DNA of 64,000 bases from Bacteroidales bacterium (GTDB lineage: Bacteria > Bacteroidota > Bacteroidia > Bacteroidales > UBA932), in contig JAFZVQ010000036.1 of assembly GCA_017617715.1 (NCBI GenBank), positions 51,681 to 115,680 on the forward strand, given 5' to 3'. Below the pieces are notes generated by a model that was not told the origin of the DNA, did not search any database, and worked only from the letters and a program-made list of their open reading frames with translations. A program made the translations under genes and the position numbers. Shown piece by piece: positions 1 to 9,081 of the stretch (positions within the stretch are counted from its first letter, which is position 1; every line of letters starts with the position of its first letter).

Positions 1-3000
1 GGAGCTTGCCGCTCTTGAACCCTTTGCCCAGCACGCCCAGATGGTAGGCCTGTGCCCACCAGTCCTGGGAACTCTGCAACCCATATGTGACCGTGGAATA
101 CATGGCATCATCATGGGTCTCCTTGTTTTCCGGCATCAGAGTGGCCTCGCCGGCAAGCACATCGTCTTCATAGACTTCCACCTTCCAGTTCACGTCGCTG
201 TTGAACACGTTGATCAGCAGCACGTCGGAGGGATGCGGGTTCTGGAAATAGATGTAGGAGCCGCCGTACTTCACTCCGCCGCGATAGATGCGCATCTGGT
301 AGTCCCTGGTGTTCATATGGTTGTTGACACCGATGAAGTAGGAGTCCACAATCCGGGTGCCGGAGAATTCATAGACATGATAGCCGTTGGGAGCTCCGTC
401 CACGGCGAGGTTGGACCACCAGAAGATGCCGCACAGCGCTTCGTGGACATGCTCATATATGCCGGAGCCATCCACATCGGGTACGTTCTTGATATAATGG
501 GTATGTGCGGAGAAAATCTCTGCATGGGAGAAGCACTTAAGCAGCGCCATCACCTTTGACACGTTGTCCCCGTTCAGGCAGGAACAGACGGGAATATGGA
601 CGCAAAGCACGACCGTTTTGCCGGAAGGGACGTTGGCGAGGTCTGCGGCGAGCCACTGGTACTGCTCATCGGTGAATCCACCGCGATACTTACGGGGCTC
701 CGTGCTGTTGGTCCAGATGATATTCCGCATACAGACGAAGTGGACATCTCCACGGTTGAAGGAAAAGTTGATGGGGCCGAAACAATCCTCGAAAGCGCGC
801 TGTGCCTTTAAGAACAGCGTACTTGAGGTGGCGTCCGTCTTCAGCTCATTTCCGGAAGATGTGTAGAAATAAGTATAATCGTGGTTGCCAATGGTCTGGA
901 ACACCGGCATATTGATCTTGCTGATGTAGGATCGCATGGTAGGAAGGCCTCCGGTAGAGTTGCGGCTGTCTTCGTTATATATGACATCCCCAAGGGTAAT
1001 GGCGTAGCAAGGCAGTGAATACCCTGCAGCGCAGGCATTGATGGCGGGCACGGATTCGTCCCTGAAACGGTCCGAATTGACGAGCGTCTGGCTTTCGCGC
1101 TTGGTGTTATGTGCCTGGGGGTCGGCGAGGGCGAACAGGATGAAACGGTCCTCGACCGCCTGGCGTTCAAGCGTGAAGTCGTAGACAGAGTTGCCCGCAA
1201 GCTTACGCTTGTAAAAGTCCGGGCAGCCGTCGGCATTCTTGGAGATTACGGCATCGGCAGGCATGGAGAGGTAGAAATACCATACGTCATCGCCATCCGG
1301 GAGGGTATAATGGCCCTGGGCGTCCGTCACGGCAACGTCGAAGCCGTTGGATACGCTGATGCCCGCGGCAGGAGAGCCGTCAGACCAGCGCACGTGGCCT
1401 TCTACCTGGGTAATCGCCTCCGCTGCCGTGTTGCAGACGGCATAAATGGTATGATTGGACGAAGAATTGCCCGTTCCGGCCAGCCATGAGGTATAATTGG
1501 CCTTTGTGATAGTGACGTCGTTGCCGCCGAGCGATATGGTGCCCTCAACGCTCACGGGGCTGCCGGAGGTGCCGACATAGGTCTTTGCAGAGGTGCCGCT
1601 ATAATATCCGACAACCATTCCCACGCTGCCGTTCGCAACGGCAACGCTCTCAAGCCTGCAGTCGACGGAGCATTCCTGGCCATAGGTGGCGCCATTGTTG
1701 CTCAGGTTGCCGATGAGTCCGCCCTGCGCATAAAGATCCACCTTGCTGCTGATGTCGCCGGTATTGCTGCTGCCCGACAGGGTGTGGCCCAAGGCGTGGA
1801 ATGCGCACACGCCGCCGGCGGTGGAAGTCGGAGATGTGGATTCAATGCTGATCTCACCTTCGTTGCGGCAGTTCAGGATGCGGCCCGTTCCGGCCTGGAT
1901 GCCGGCAAAACGGCCCTTGCCGGAGCCATAGACCGTAATTGTGCCTGTATTTACGCAGTCTTCGGTGCGGTTGCTTATGCTTTGAGCCTCCTTGCCCGGC
2001 CATCCGACAATACCGGCCACCGTGGTATTGCCGTCGGTGGCGTCGAAATCGGCCGTTATGCTGCCGTTGTTGGTGCAGGAGATGATGCTGGTGACGTTCT
2101 GCCCGGGAGAATAGAATTCGCCGCCGCAGATTCCGCCGATGTCGAGAAGCACACACTTGGAGGAAGCACTGTGGTCTGTGGTCCGGGCAGTAACGATGAT
2201 TGGGCCGTTGTTGATGCAGGATCTCACTTCCCCGCAGGGAGACCCCACGATACCGCCAATCTGAGGTCTCTCAAAGTCTGAGGTAACCGCCTCGATTGAG
2301 CCGAAAAGGAAGTTGACTTCACCACTGTTGGTGCAGTCAGCGGCAGAAAAACCGGTATATCCATATCCTGCTATGCCGCCAAGGCTAACAAGCGCGTTGG
2401 AAATGTTGCCTATCTTAGACGAGCCGGCAGGATGGCTTGCACTGAAGCTCACTTTGCCGCTGTTGCTGCAGGCGCTGATGGCGGCAGTCTGGTAACCGGC
2501 GATGCCTCCGATGCCCACGCCCTTCACGGAGGAAGAGCAGACGAAGGAAAGGCTGCCCTCGTTGGAGCAGGAAGTGACGGGGCCGTATGAATAAGCTGCA
2601 ATGCCTCCGATAACGACCGGTTCCGTGGATGCGCTGCTGCGGCTGATGCTGACGGATGCTTTGTTGACCACCCCTTCGATGGTGCCTTCATTGCTCAGCA
2701 CCACAGGGGAGAACACGCTGGCGGAAGGCTCGAAGGAACCCTGCACCGTGAAATCCTTGAGCGAGCCGGAGTTGGATGCGAACAGCGGGGCGCCGGGGTT
2801 GGAGATGGTGTGCCCGCGGCCGTCGAAGACGCCGTTGAAAGAAGGCGCGGAGACGGATTCGCCCTGAAGGTCTATGTCGTCCAGCAGGAAGGCGTCGCCG
2901 GAAGGAACTGCCAGGAAGGCCCGCAGGGCCGCCGCATCGGCAATTCCGCCCGCCGCATCGGGGCTGTAGGCGAGGCTGGCAGCGTAGAGGACGCCGGCCT

Positions 3001-3640
3001 CGTAGGCTTTGTCCGGCATTGCGGTACGGCTCATGCTGCCGCCGCCGGAGTCGGTCACGACGACCTGGATGCCGCTCTTTGTATAATCACCGGGGGCGAT
3101 GACGACGAACCAGGACTTCCCCAGCTCCACGCCATCCTTTGCCGTCATTTCGAATCCTCCCACCGACACGCCGGCAATGCGCTCGCTGCCGCTGCCCGTC
3201 AGGGTCAGGCAGAATATGGAAGCCTGCGGCAGGAACGGCAGCGTGGGCGTCGAGGAAGAAGCCCGCATCAGGAAGGCCGAGGGGTCGTAACTGCCCTCCA
3301 CATAAGTCTGGGAGGCGGGGATCCCGCTTGCTCCGGCCGGATAGACGGCTTCATAGGGAGCCGACACACCCGCTACGGTGAATGTGGCGCTGCGCCCGCC
3401 GGCCTCCGCGTCCGTCAAAGGGTCGGAAGCCACGCCGTTGACGGCTATGGCATCGCCTGCGCACCAGTGGTTTGGCCAGGCACTCCCCTCCTTGGCGCCG
3501 AGGGCCGTCTTCGTGGCGGGCATCTCCGCCACAAAGCACACATCCTCCCCCGCCGGCACGGCCGGGTCGTCCGTCTGCATCTCCCTCCCGCAGGAGCACA
3601 CCATAGCGGCCATCGCCGCAAAGCAAAGAAACCTTCTCAT
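1..3640 (-). CDS. Fimbrillin-like / GLUG-repeat / metallophosphoesterase lipoprotein (3' end beyond window)
   Basis: The frame is open for 1213 codons from the ATG at 3640 to the left edge, so the C-terminus is missing. The protein starts with a lipoprotein signal peptide (lipobox ending VCSC, Cys17). A fimbrillin-like N-terminal module (about residues 35-225) carries TKTALG and W..GDAIAVNG. GLUG-like repeats (IGGI.GY..., C.N.G.I) fill about 235-735, followed by a short carboxypeptidase-regulatory-like beta domain (about 740-800). A calcineurin-like phosphoesterase domain starts near 835, with ADPQ, GDVIYNE, GNHDY (near 918) and AHTH (near 1042) as metal-binding motifs. This suggests a surface-anchored phosphomonoesterase or phosphodiesterase; the substrate is unknown. 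It is the last visible gene of the minus-strand lipoprotein locus and sits directly downstream of cassette unit 1, whose terminator-like hairpin ends only 7 bp before this start codon. Confidence 0.8.
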   Translation of the reverse strand, partial: MRRFLCFAAMAAMVCSCGREMQTDDPAVPAGEDVCFVAEMPATKTALGAKEGSAWPNHWCAGDAIAVNGVASDPLTDAEAGGRSATFTVAGVSAPYEAVYPAGASGIPASQTYVEGSYDPSAFLMRASSSTPTLPFLPQASIFCLTLTGSGSERIAGVSVGGFEMTAKDGVELGKSWFVVIAPGDYTKSGIQVVVTDSGGGSMSRTAMPDKAYEAGVLYAASLAYSPDAAGGIADAAALRAFLAVPSGDAFLLDDIDLQGESVSAPSFNGVFDGRGHTISNPGAPLFASNSGSLKDFTVQGSFEPSASVFSPVVLSNEGTIEGVVNKASVSISRSSASTEPVVIGGIAAYSYGPVTSCSNEGSLSFVCSSSVKGVGIGGIAGYQTAAISACSNSGKVSFSASHPAGSSKIGNISNALVSLGGIAGYGYTGFSAADCTNSGEVNFLFGSIEAVTSDFERPQIGGIVGSPCGEVRSCINNGPIIVTARTTDHSASSKCVLLDIGGICGGEFYSPGQNVTSIISCTNNGSITADFDATDGNTTVAGIVGWPGKEAQSISNRTEDCVNTGTITVYGSGKGRFAGIQAGTGRILNCRNEGEISIESTSPTSTAGGVCAFHALGHTLSGSSNTGDISSKVDLYAQGGLIGNLSNNGATYGQECSVDCRLESVAVANGSVGMVVGYYSGTSAKTYVGTSGSPVSVEGTISLGGNDVTITKANYTSWLAGTGNSSSNHTIYAVCNTAAEAITQVEGHVRWSDGSPAAGISVSNGFDVAVTDAQGHYTLPDGDDVWYFYLSMPADAVISKNADGCPDFYKRKLAGNSVYDFTLERQAVEDRFILFALADPQAHNTKRESQTLVNSDRFRDESVPAINACAAGYSLPCYAITLGDVIYNEDSRNSTGGLPTMRSYISKINMPVFQTIGNHDYTYFYTSSGNELKTDATSSTLFLKAQRAFEDCFGPINFSFNRGDVHFVCMRNIIWTNSTEPRKYRGGFTDEQYQWLAADLANVPSGKTVVLCVHIPVCSCLNGDNVSKVMALLKCFSHAEIFSAHTHYIKNVPDVDGSGIYEHVHEALCGIFWWSNLAVDGAPNGYHVYEFSGTRIVDSYFIGVNNHMNTRDYQMRIYRGGVKYGGSYIYFQNPHPSDVLLINVFNSDVNWKVEVYEDDVLAGEATLMPENKETHDDAMYSTVTYGLQSSQDWWAQAYHLGVLGKGFKSGKL

Positions 3641-3646
3641 AATAAC

Positions 3647-3678
3647 AAAAAAGCAGCACGCATTTCTTCGTACTGCTT
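3647..3678 (-). terminator. Intrinsic-terminator-like hairpin at the cassette unit 1 edge
   Basis: On the minus strand AAGCAGTACG and CGTGCTGCTT form a 10-bp stem (one G.T pair) around an 8-base loop, followed by six T. It ends the truncated Rpn cassette and lies just before the start codon at 3640, so it should separate that gene from upstream transcription. The same arrangement recurs at 18006-18037. Confidence 0.6.
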
Positions 3679-3704
3679 ACCGCAAAAAAGAGTTTGAAAA
3701 AGAC

Positions 3705-4080
3705 TTATCTCAAACCATTCACCTCTTCTTCAGACAAACCGGTGCACTTTGATATTAAGGACGAATCACAACCGTTAGCAATCATTGCACGGGCGATCTC
3801 AAGACGACCCTTTTCCAAGCCCTTTTCCAAGCCCTCTTTGAGCCCTTCTTCGCGACCGACGCGTCTTTGGAACTTGATTCCCATCGCTATGCTCTGTTGG
3901 TCCATCATATCCTTTCGGTATTTGCGTTTCTCTGACGGCGTAAAATTAGCGATTTCAGCCGATTTAAACAAATCCCGGAAATATTCCGTATCCAACTGCG
4001 GCGGAATCTCTTCCAGATTCTCGATGTTCAGCATCACATAGCAGAAGTTGTCGACGAAGCTCGCTTCCGGCGTAAGAGCT
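3705..4080 (-). pseudogene. Rpn-family nuclease, C-terminal fragment
   Basis: The translated frame matches the C-terminal third of the intact Rpn gene at 19386-20273 almost residue for residue, including PPQLDTEYFRDLF and the repeated charged stretch EGLKEGLEKGLEKG. It loses similarity at about 4080, where the sequence jumps to the upstream repeat module. The nuclease core with its ExQ motif is absent. An internal Met at 4037 would allow a 110-residue product beginning MLNIENLEE, so a short protein could still be made. The last residues (IANGCDSSLISKCTGLSEEE) diverge from the full copy. Confidence 0.75.
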
Positions 4081-4106
4081 TTTGAGAAAGCTTTTGCGGG
4101 GCTTTA

Positions 4107-4237
4107 TCTCATTTTTGCGGCGCGACGTGAATGTGGATACCTCCAGATTCACGTCACAAGCCAATTTCGAGCGTTATCGCCTAAAAACGGCCGCTGACGT
4201 GAACAAACGGGCTGCAGCATTCACTTCCCGAGCACGC
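4107..4237. repeat. 131-bp dispersed repeat, copy 1
   Basis: This is one of four near-identical copies (also 18060, 20442 and 22620) lying 5' of the cassette gene in gene orientation. It contains GACGTGAAT ... ATTCACGTC as an inverted pair plus two further GTGAA-type half sites. Similarity continues to the right boundary at 4288-4311 in copies 1-3. It is translated in several spurious frames but shows no credible coding pattern. Confidence 0.8.
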
Positions 4238-4322
4238 GCTATAATCAAGACAGCAGCCCAAACCAACAATCAGAAAAAAAGGTTTTTGCGGTAAGCAGTA
4301 TGTCAAAGAACGTTGTGGGGGA

Positions 4323-4425
4323 GATGCCCGGTCGGAGCCGGGCATGACGTTTCCCCTTTCGTCATTGCCGGCCGCGACCGGCAATCCTGGCACCCCGGGC
4401 GCCGGTCAGGGCGCCTGGGGCAAAA
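4323..4425. repeat. REP-like palindrome cluster
   Basis: Three consecutive palindromes are visible: ATGCCCGG...CCGGGCAT (4324-4345), ATTGCCGG...CCGGCAAT (about 4364-4384), and a long GC stem CCCCGGGCGCC ... GGCGCCTGGGG (about 4393-4420). The last lies 10 bp beyond the stop of the 4432-8919 gene and may also act as its transcript end. Confidence 0.7.
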
Positions 4426-4431
4426 AGAGTT

Positions 4432-7400
4432 TTACAAAGTTATGGTATCAGGTTCCACGACGGAGTTGTCAGAGTTGGTACCTGCCGTGCAATTTCGGTT
4501 AGAACCATTATGACCAAAGACATTGGAAGCTGTAATGTCGCTGGCTGATTGTATAGTAATATAATATCCTGAGCTTGCTGCCTGGAGACGGGTACCAGAA
4601 CCAACTTTACAGTTTGTAATATTAATGGTAGGTCCAGTTCCACTGCCCTTATTACTACAGAATATGCCGGCTGGTGTTGTGGTGCTGTTAGGGCCTCGCA
4701 TGGTTCCACTCACAGTGCAATTGGTAAATGTCTTCGTGCCTGTTCCGACATTACCCACAAGGCCTCCAGTGTAGTTCGTGCCACTGGCACCGTTACTATT
4801 CACTGTTCCTTTATAGGTCACATCATGAATCTCCTCAATCATCATTTCGCCCGCGATGCCTCCAATGCGGTTTGTGCCGGTAGTGCTGCGGAACCTGATA
4901 TTGGCGATACATTTTGACCCGGTAGGGTTGACATCGGTAAAGCCGGTGATGCCACCTACGCAGTACCTGTGATATAACTTACCGCTATTAACAGAACCTG
5001 TAGAGCCCATGGTAATATTTCCGGAGTTTGTACAGTTCTTCAGCTCCTTTCCACATTTTCCATCGTCATTCTTTCCACCTCCGGCAATGCCTCCCACATA
5101 GGAATCTGTACTGCCTGCTTCGCCACCAAAATCGCCAGGCTGGAGTGTGATTGCACCAGTATTGGTGCACCCGGTGATGGTCTGGGAAGTACAGGCAGCC
5201 TTGAACCAGCCTCCAAGAATACCGCCACACCTCAGATAGCCGCTCTTTGCCATAGAGGCTCCACTTGCAGAAAGATCACCACTATTGTAAGTATTATCAA
5301 TTACAGATGAATTGGCAAAAGCACCGGCAATGCCTCCAATGAAGATATAGGTCTTCGCGCCGCCGATTGTAATGTCTCCCTCGTTCCGGCAATTGGAGAA
5401 GTTAGAAACTGCTCCTTCGGCATAGGCCACAACACCGGCGAAGGCCGAATCCTTAGAGTCAGACGCCTCTGTGACATCACCGTAGTTGATATTCTTGTTG
5501 TCGCCGGAAGCGGAAAGGTCTGAGCCGACAGCCCAGCCGACAAGTCCTCCTACGCGGCAGTATGTATCACCAGAGCCAGAAACGCCAGAGTTCGTCACAT
5601 CCCCATTGTTAATACACTTGCTGAAGGTGACAGAATTAGCATATCCTGTTAAACCGCCAACCGTAATGATGCCGTTTGTGGTGTCGCTGGAAGCGGTGGC
5701 GTTGGTAACAGGTGCATTGTTGGTGCAGTTGGTCATGGTGCCGCCATTGAAATAGCCGACCATACCGGCAATGAAGATGTTTCCGTTCACTGACGACGCG
5801 CTGCTGAAAGCAACAGAGCCATTGGTAACACATCCGGAGATGGTAGCATCCTCTGCAGATCCGGCGAGTATGCCAATGTTGTTCATGGCGTCGGTGATAC
5901 TCAAACTGGAACTCAGAGTGAGATCGCTGACCGTGCCGGTAAACTTGGCAAACAGAGGTTTTGCAAGCCCGCTGATTGTGTGATTGTTACCATTGATAAT
6001 TCCATCAAAATCCGCAACAGGATAAAGGGCGTCAATCTCTTCAACCTGAGCGGATGTAAGAGCGATATCAGCCGTCACATTTCCCTGGATGGTCTTCCCA
6101 GGTTCGCAAGCGGTCAGGAAATCCTTGAAAGAAGTGAAATCGTTGATATCCATAACCGCATCGATAGTGCCCTTGTCTTTCAGGCTTACGATGGAAACAA
6201 CCACATCGCTGATATAGCAGCGATTCTTTGCATTCTCCAGGGAGCCGATAAGGAGCTGATGATCAGACTCCACCTTGCTAATCGTAACAGACTTCGTTTG
6301 CCATGATTTGACTGAGGTAATACCAAGGGCATGGCCGTCAGACAGGGAGGCACCGGTATATTTCTTATAGGAAGAGCTGGAAAGATTGTCGGTGCCGTCT
6401 ATTGTAAGACCTTTCTCCGCAAATACGGCAACGTCACTTCCGCTGGACTCATACCTGCTGGCAGTCACAGTGACCTCAATGGTAGCCTCTTTACCCGCGG
6501 GAATACCGGAGAGGGCAGGCGTTACAATGTGGGTACGACCGGAAGAAGTAGATAAACGCAGATAACCAGCGCCATAGTAACAGGAACTGCCTCCAAAGAA
6601 ACCCCAGCCATTGGAAAGGCGACTGCTGCCAAGATCCCAACCGGCACCGATAACACGGTCACCGTAAGGGCTATAACCGTCTATATCTTTTTCATAAGAG
6701 CCAGCGGGATTAGCTCCAGAAGGGATGAAAGGAAGCACTTTAGAACTTGAAGGTTTAAAGCCGGCAGCTCTGGCAATTTCATCCGGGCCCGCACCAATTT
6801 CGCTGAAATCCTCGGCAAGGATAACATCGCCGACAGTGGCATTAGTTACTGTTGTAGCATCGACAACGGTGAAGGCCTCAGTGGTGGCGCTGACAGGATC
6901 GGATGATACGCTGGAAGCTGTGTCCGTAGCGACAAACCAGTATTCGGTAGCCGGGTTCAGACCGCCGAAGACGAAGCAAGGGGTCCTGTCGTTCCAGCAA
7001 GCATGATCTGCATCGATACTGTGGGATACCACAAGATTAGAACATGCAGAATCGCTGTACAGGGCGATAGTGTAAGGCTTTGCACTGTCGTCATCCACCG
7101 AGCCGCCATAAGTCCATGTAAACACGGCACTGCTGGAAGACACGCTCTTGACGCTGGCGGTGATGCCGGGCTCCTCAAGGGCCTTGATGGTGACCGTCAT
7201 GTCACTGATGTTCATACGGGCTGTGTTGGCTGTAATGTCAGCAGCGGCACCAAAAGCCAGACGTGCACCCTTGGACACGCCGGTGAGGGTGACGGTATAT
7301 TCCTTCCACGCTACAGCCTCATCAAGAGTAATAGGAGCGACGTTGGTGGAAAGATCCAGCGTATTCGTCTTTGTGTCGTCAGTCAACTCGTTGCAGGTGC

Positions 7401-8919
7401 CTGCAGGCTGGACAGCCACTATAGCATCCATAGTAGCGTACGTTCCGTTGGAGCTGCAATAAGGGCAGGCGGTCACTTTCACTTCCAGAGTTGCCAGTTT
7501 GCCGTCGGGAATATTGTCCAGTGCCGGAGTCACAAGGTGTGTGACTTTGCTGTTGCCGACAAGTTTGATGTAGCCGGGATGGATATAGAGGTTCGCATTT
7601 GCACCCTGGGCCCAGTGGGCAAGGCGGCTGGCGGCCAGAGCCGTGCCCTGGCTGGAGAGAACCTTCTCACTGCTTGTAGCAATAGCCCGGAATGAATCGA
7701 CATCATTATTGGCGAAAGAATCCGTGGAAGTGGGGAAGAAGCCCACGCCTCTTGTGATCACTTCGCTGTCCCAGCGGAGCTCGCTGAAGTCTTCGGCAAG
7801 GATAATTTCATCCACGGCAGCAGGAGTGCTGGACACCTCGACGACAGAGAACGCCGCAGTGGTGACCTCAAGGACATTGCTGTCTTTACCGGGATTGGAC
7901 ACCTTCACATAATACTTGGTGCCGGCGGTAAGACCGCTGATACAGAACCTCGGGCTGGCGCCGCCCCAGCAGGAATCGCCCGCAGGCACGGTGTAGCTGT
8001 CCACAAGGGCTGTGCACGCATCATCGGAGTACACACCTATAGAGTACTCAACGGTGGGGGCGTTGTCCCAGCAAATGATTGCAGTGGAGCTTGTGATACC
8101 CTCTGCTGTGATTGTGATATCTTCAAATGATGCTACATAAGCAAGAGTCGGGGCCGCGAACATCTTGCCTGCGGTGAGGGCGGACGAGACAGTCGCATTC
8201 TTGGTCATGGAGCCGCCGTCGGAGTCGAAGATTTCGAACTTGACCTGGCCGCTCAGGCCTGCGGGCACGCAGATGAAGAAGTCTGCGGGCTCTGAGCCCA
8301 GGGCCACGGGAGTAGCGGCCACCATCTCGACAACGTTGGACACAGTGGCCGGAGTGTAGTTGCTGAAATCCGTGGTGAACGAGCCGCTCAGGGCACTTCC
8401 GTCAGGGCCGGTGAGCTTGACTTTGGTGATGGATGCGGAACCGGTCAGGCTCAGGTGGATGATGCTCACGCAAGGAGAAAGGAACACGTCGCCTGCTACC
8501 GTGCTCTTGCCGCCCATCAGGAACGCTGCGGGGTCGTAGGAACCTGCGACATAGTTCTGGGTTGCGGGGACGGTGAGTGTTGCGGAGCCAGCGCTGTATT
8601 CCGAGACAGCTGCAGCGGGATAAGCAGCACACAAAGGAGCGTCAATGACACCGGTGAAGGTGAAAGTTGCCGAGGATTTGCCGTCGGCTTCAGAGTCGAG
8701 GGCATCGGAGGTGACGCCGTTGACGCTGATCTGGTCGCCGGCTTTCCAGTAGTTGGGCCAGGAGGTGCCGTCTTTTTCGCCGAGGGCGGTCTTGGAAGAT
8801 GGCGCCAGGGTGGCGCTGATAGAGGTGCGGATGTTTTCGGGACCGGCTATTTCCTTTTCACAGGAAGCAGCTGCGATGATGCAGAGTACTGCAGCAGAAA
8901 TGAGATAAATCTTTTTCAT
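4432..8919 (-). CDS. Giant fimbrillin-like / FN3-like / GLUG-repeat lipoprotein (1495 aa)
   Basis: It begins with a lipoprotein signal (MKKIYLISAAVLCIIAAASC) followed by acidic/basic EKE, compatible with surface export. The fimbrillin-like module (about 30-260) carries SKTALG and W.AGDQISVNG. Two repeats follow, each made of an FN3-like domain (SDDACT, SCWGG..PRFCISGL) and a jelly-roll-like domain introduced by LAEDFSE (about 265-590 and 590-905). From about 915 a GLUG-like repeat region (IGG.AG, GC.N.G.I) runs to the C-terminus. The last 300 or so residues are closely related to the end of the 22954-27951 protein. No enzymatic motif was seen; an adhesive or substrate-binding surface protein is the likely role. 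It is preceded 12 bp upstream by a 42-codon micro-gene. Confidence 0.8.
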   Translation of the reverse strand: MKKIYLISAAVLCIIAAASCEKEIAGPENIRTSISATLAPSSKTALGEKDGTSWPNYWKAGDQISVNGVTSDALDSEADGKSSATFTFTGVIDAPLCAAYPAAAVSEYSAGSATLTVPATQNYVAGSYDPAAFLMGGKSTVAGDVFLSPCVSIIHLSLTGSASITKVKLTGPDGSALSGSFTTDFSNYTPATVSNVVEMVAATPVALGSEPADFFICVPAGLSGQVKFEIFDSDGGSMTKNATVSSALTAGKMFAAPTLAYVASFEDITITAEGITSSTAIICWDNAPTVEYSIGVYSDDACTALVDSYTVPAGDSCWGGASPRFCISGLTAGTKYYVKVSNPGKDSNVLEVTTAAFSVVEVSSTPAAVDEIILAEDFSELRWDSEVITRGVGFFPTSTDSFANNDVDSFRAIATSSEKVLSSQGTALAASRLAHWAQGANANLYIHPGYIKLVGNSKVTHLVTPALDNIPDGKLATLEVKVTACPYCSSNGTYATMDAIVAVQPAGTCNELTDDTKTNTLDLSTNVAPITLDEAVAWKEYTVTLTGVSKGARLAFGAAADITANTARMNISDMTVTIKALEEPGITASVKSVSSSSAVFTWTYGGSVDDDSAKPYTIALYSDSACSNLVVSHSIDADHACWNDRTPCFVFGGLNPATEYWFVATDTASSVSSDPVSATTEAFTVVDATTVTNATVGDVILAEDFSEIGAGPDEIARAAGFKPSSSKVLPFIPSGANPAGSYEKDIDGYSPYGDRVIGAGWDLGSSRLSNGWGFFGGSSCYYGAGYLRLSTSSGRTHIVTPALSGIPAGKEATIEVTVTASRYESSGSDVAVFAEKGLTIDGTDNLSSSSYKKYTGASLSDGHALGITSVKSWQTKSVTISKVESDHQLLIGSLENAKNRCYISDVVVSIVSLKDKGTIDAVMDINDFTSFKDFLTACEPGKTIQGNVTADIALTSAQVEEIDALYPVADFDGIINGNNHTISGLAKPLFAKFTGTVSDLTLSSSLSITDAMNNIGILAGSAEDATISGCVTNGSVAFSSASSVNGNIFIAGMVGYFNGGTMTNCTNNAPVTNATASSDTTNGIITVGGLTGYANSVTFSKCINNGDVTNSGVSGSGDTYCRVGGLVGWAVGSDLSASGDNKNINYGDVTEASDSKDSAFAGVVAYAEGAVSNFSNCRNEGDITIGGAKTYIFIGGIAGAFANSSVIDNTYNSGDLSASGASMAKSGYLRCGGILGGWFKAACTSQTITGCTNTGAITLQPGDFGGEAGSTDSYVGGIAGGGKNDDGKCGKELKNCTNSGNITMGSTGSVNSGKLYHRYCVGGITGFTDVNPTGSKCIANIRFRSTTGTNRIGGIAGEMMIEEIHDVTYKGTVNSNGASGTNYTGGLVGNVGTGTKTFTNCTVSGTMRGPNSTTTPAGIFCSNKGSGTGPTINITNCKVGSGTRLQAASSGYYITIQSASDITASNVFGHNGSNRNCTAGTNSDNSVVEPDTITL

Positions 8920-8931
8920 AAGGCAATACTT

Positions 8932-9060
8932 TTATTCCCAAATGATCACATCTGGATCTTCATTAATAGGATCAAGTCTTGTGCTGTTGCACAAAACCGA
9001 GGCCTCTTCGTCAAGCCATCGCTGGCATTGAGGCATGATGTAGCTTTGTTTTGTTCTCAT
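8932..9060 (-). CDS. Operonic micro-gene, 42 aa, unknown function
   Basis: A 43-codon frame fits exactly between the stop at 9082 (21 bp upstream) and the ATG at 8919 (12 bp downstream). The peptide starts MRTKQSYIMPQ, has VLCNS in the middle and ends with an acidic tail closing IIWE. It shares position and this pattern (Y..P near the start, LC.S, acidic end with an aromatic residue) with four other micro-genes in the locus. There is no signal peptide and no known domain. Confidence 0.55.
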   Translation of the reverse strand: MRTKQSYIMPQCQRWLDEEASVLCNSTRLDPINEDPDVIIWE

Positions 9061-9081
9061 ATATGAATGTATAATATTGAA

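Larger units (their letters stand above)
3667..4311. mobile_element. Cassette unit 1 (truncated Rpn cassette)
   Basis: The unit is bounded on the left by TTCGTACTGCTTACCGC (3667-3683) and on the right by GCGGTAAGCAGTATGTCAAA (from 4288), which are inverted over 13 bp (GCGGTAAGCAGTA). It holds the last third of an Rpn nuclease gene and the 131-bp repeat found in units 2, 4 and 7. Compared with unit 4 it looks like an internal-deletion derivative. It lies between two lipoprotein genes of the long operon. No dedicated transposase is visible, so calling it mobile is an inference from the repeated boundaries. Confidence 0.5.
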
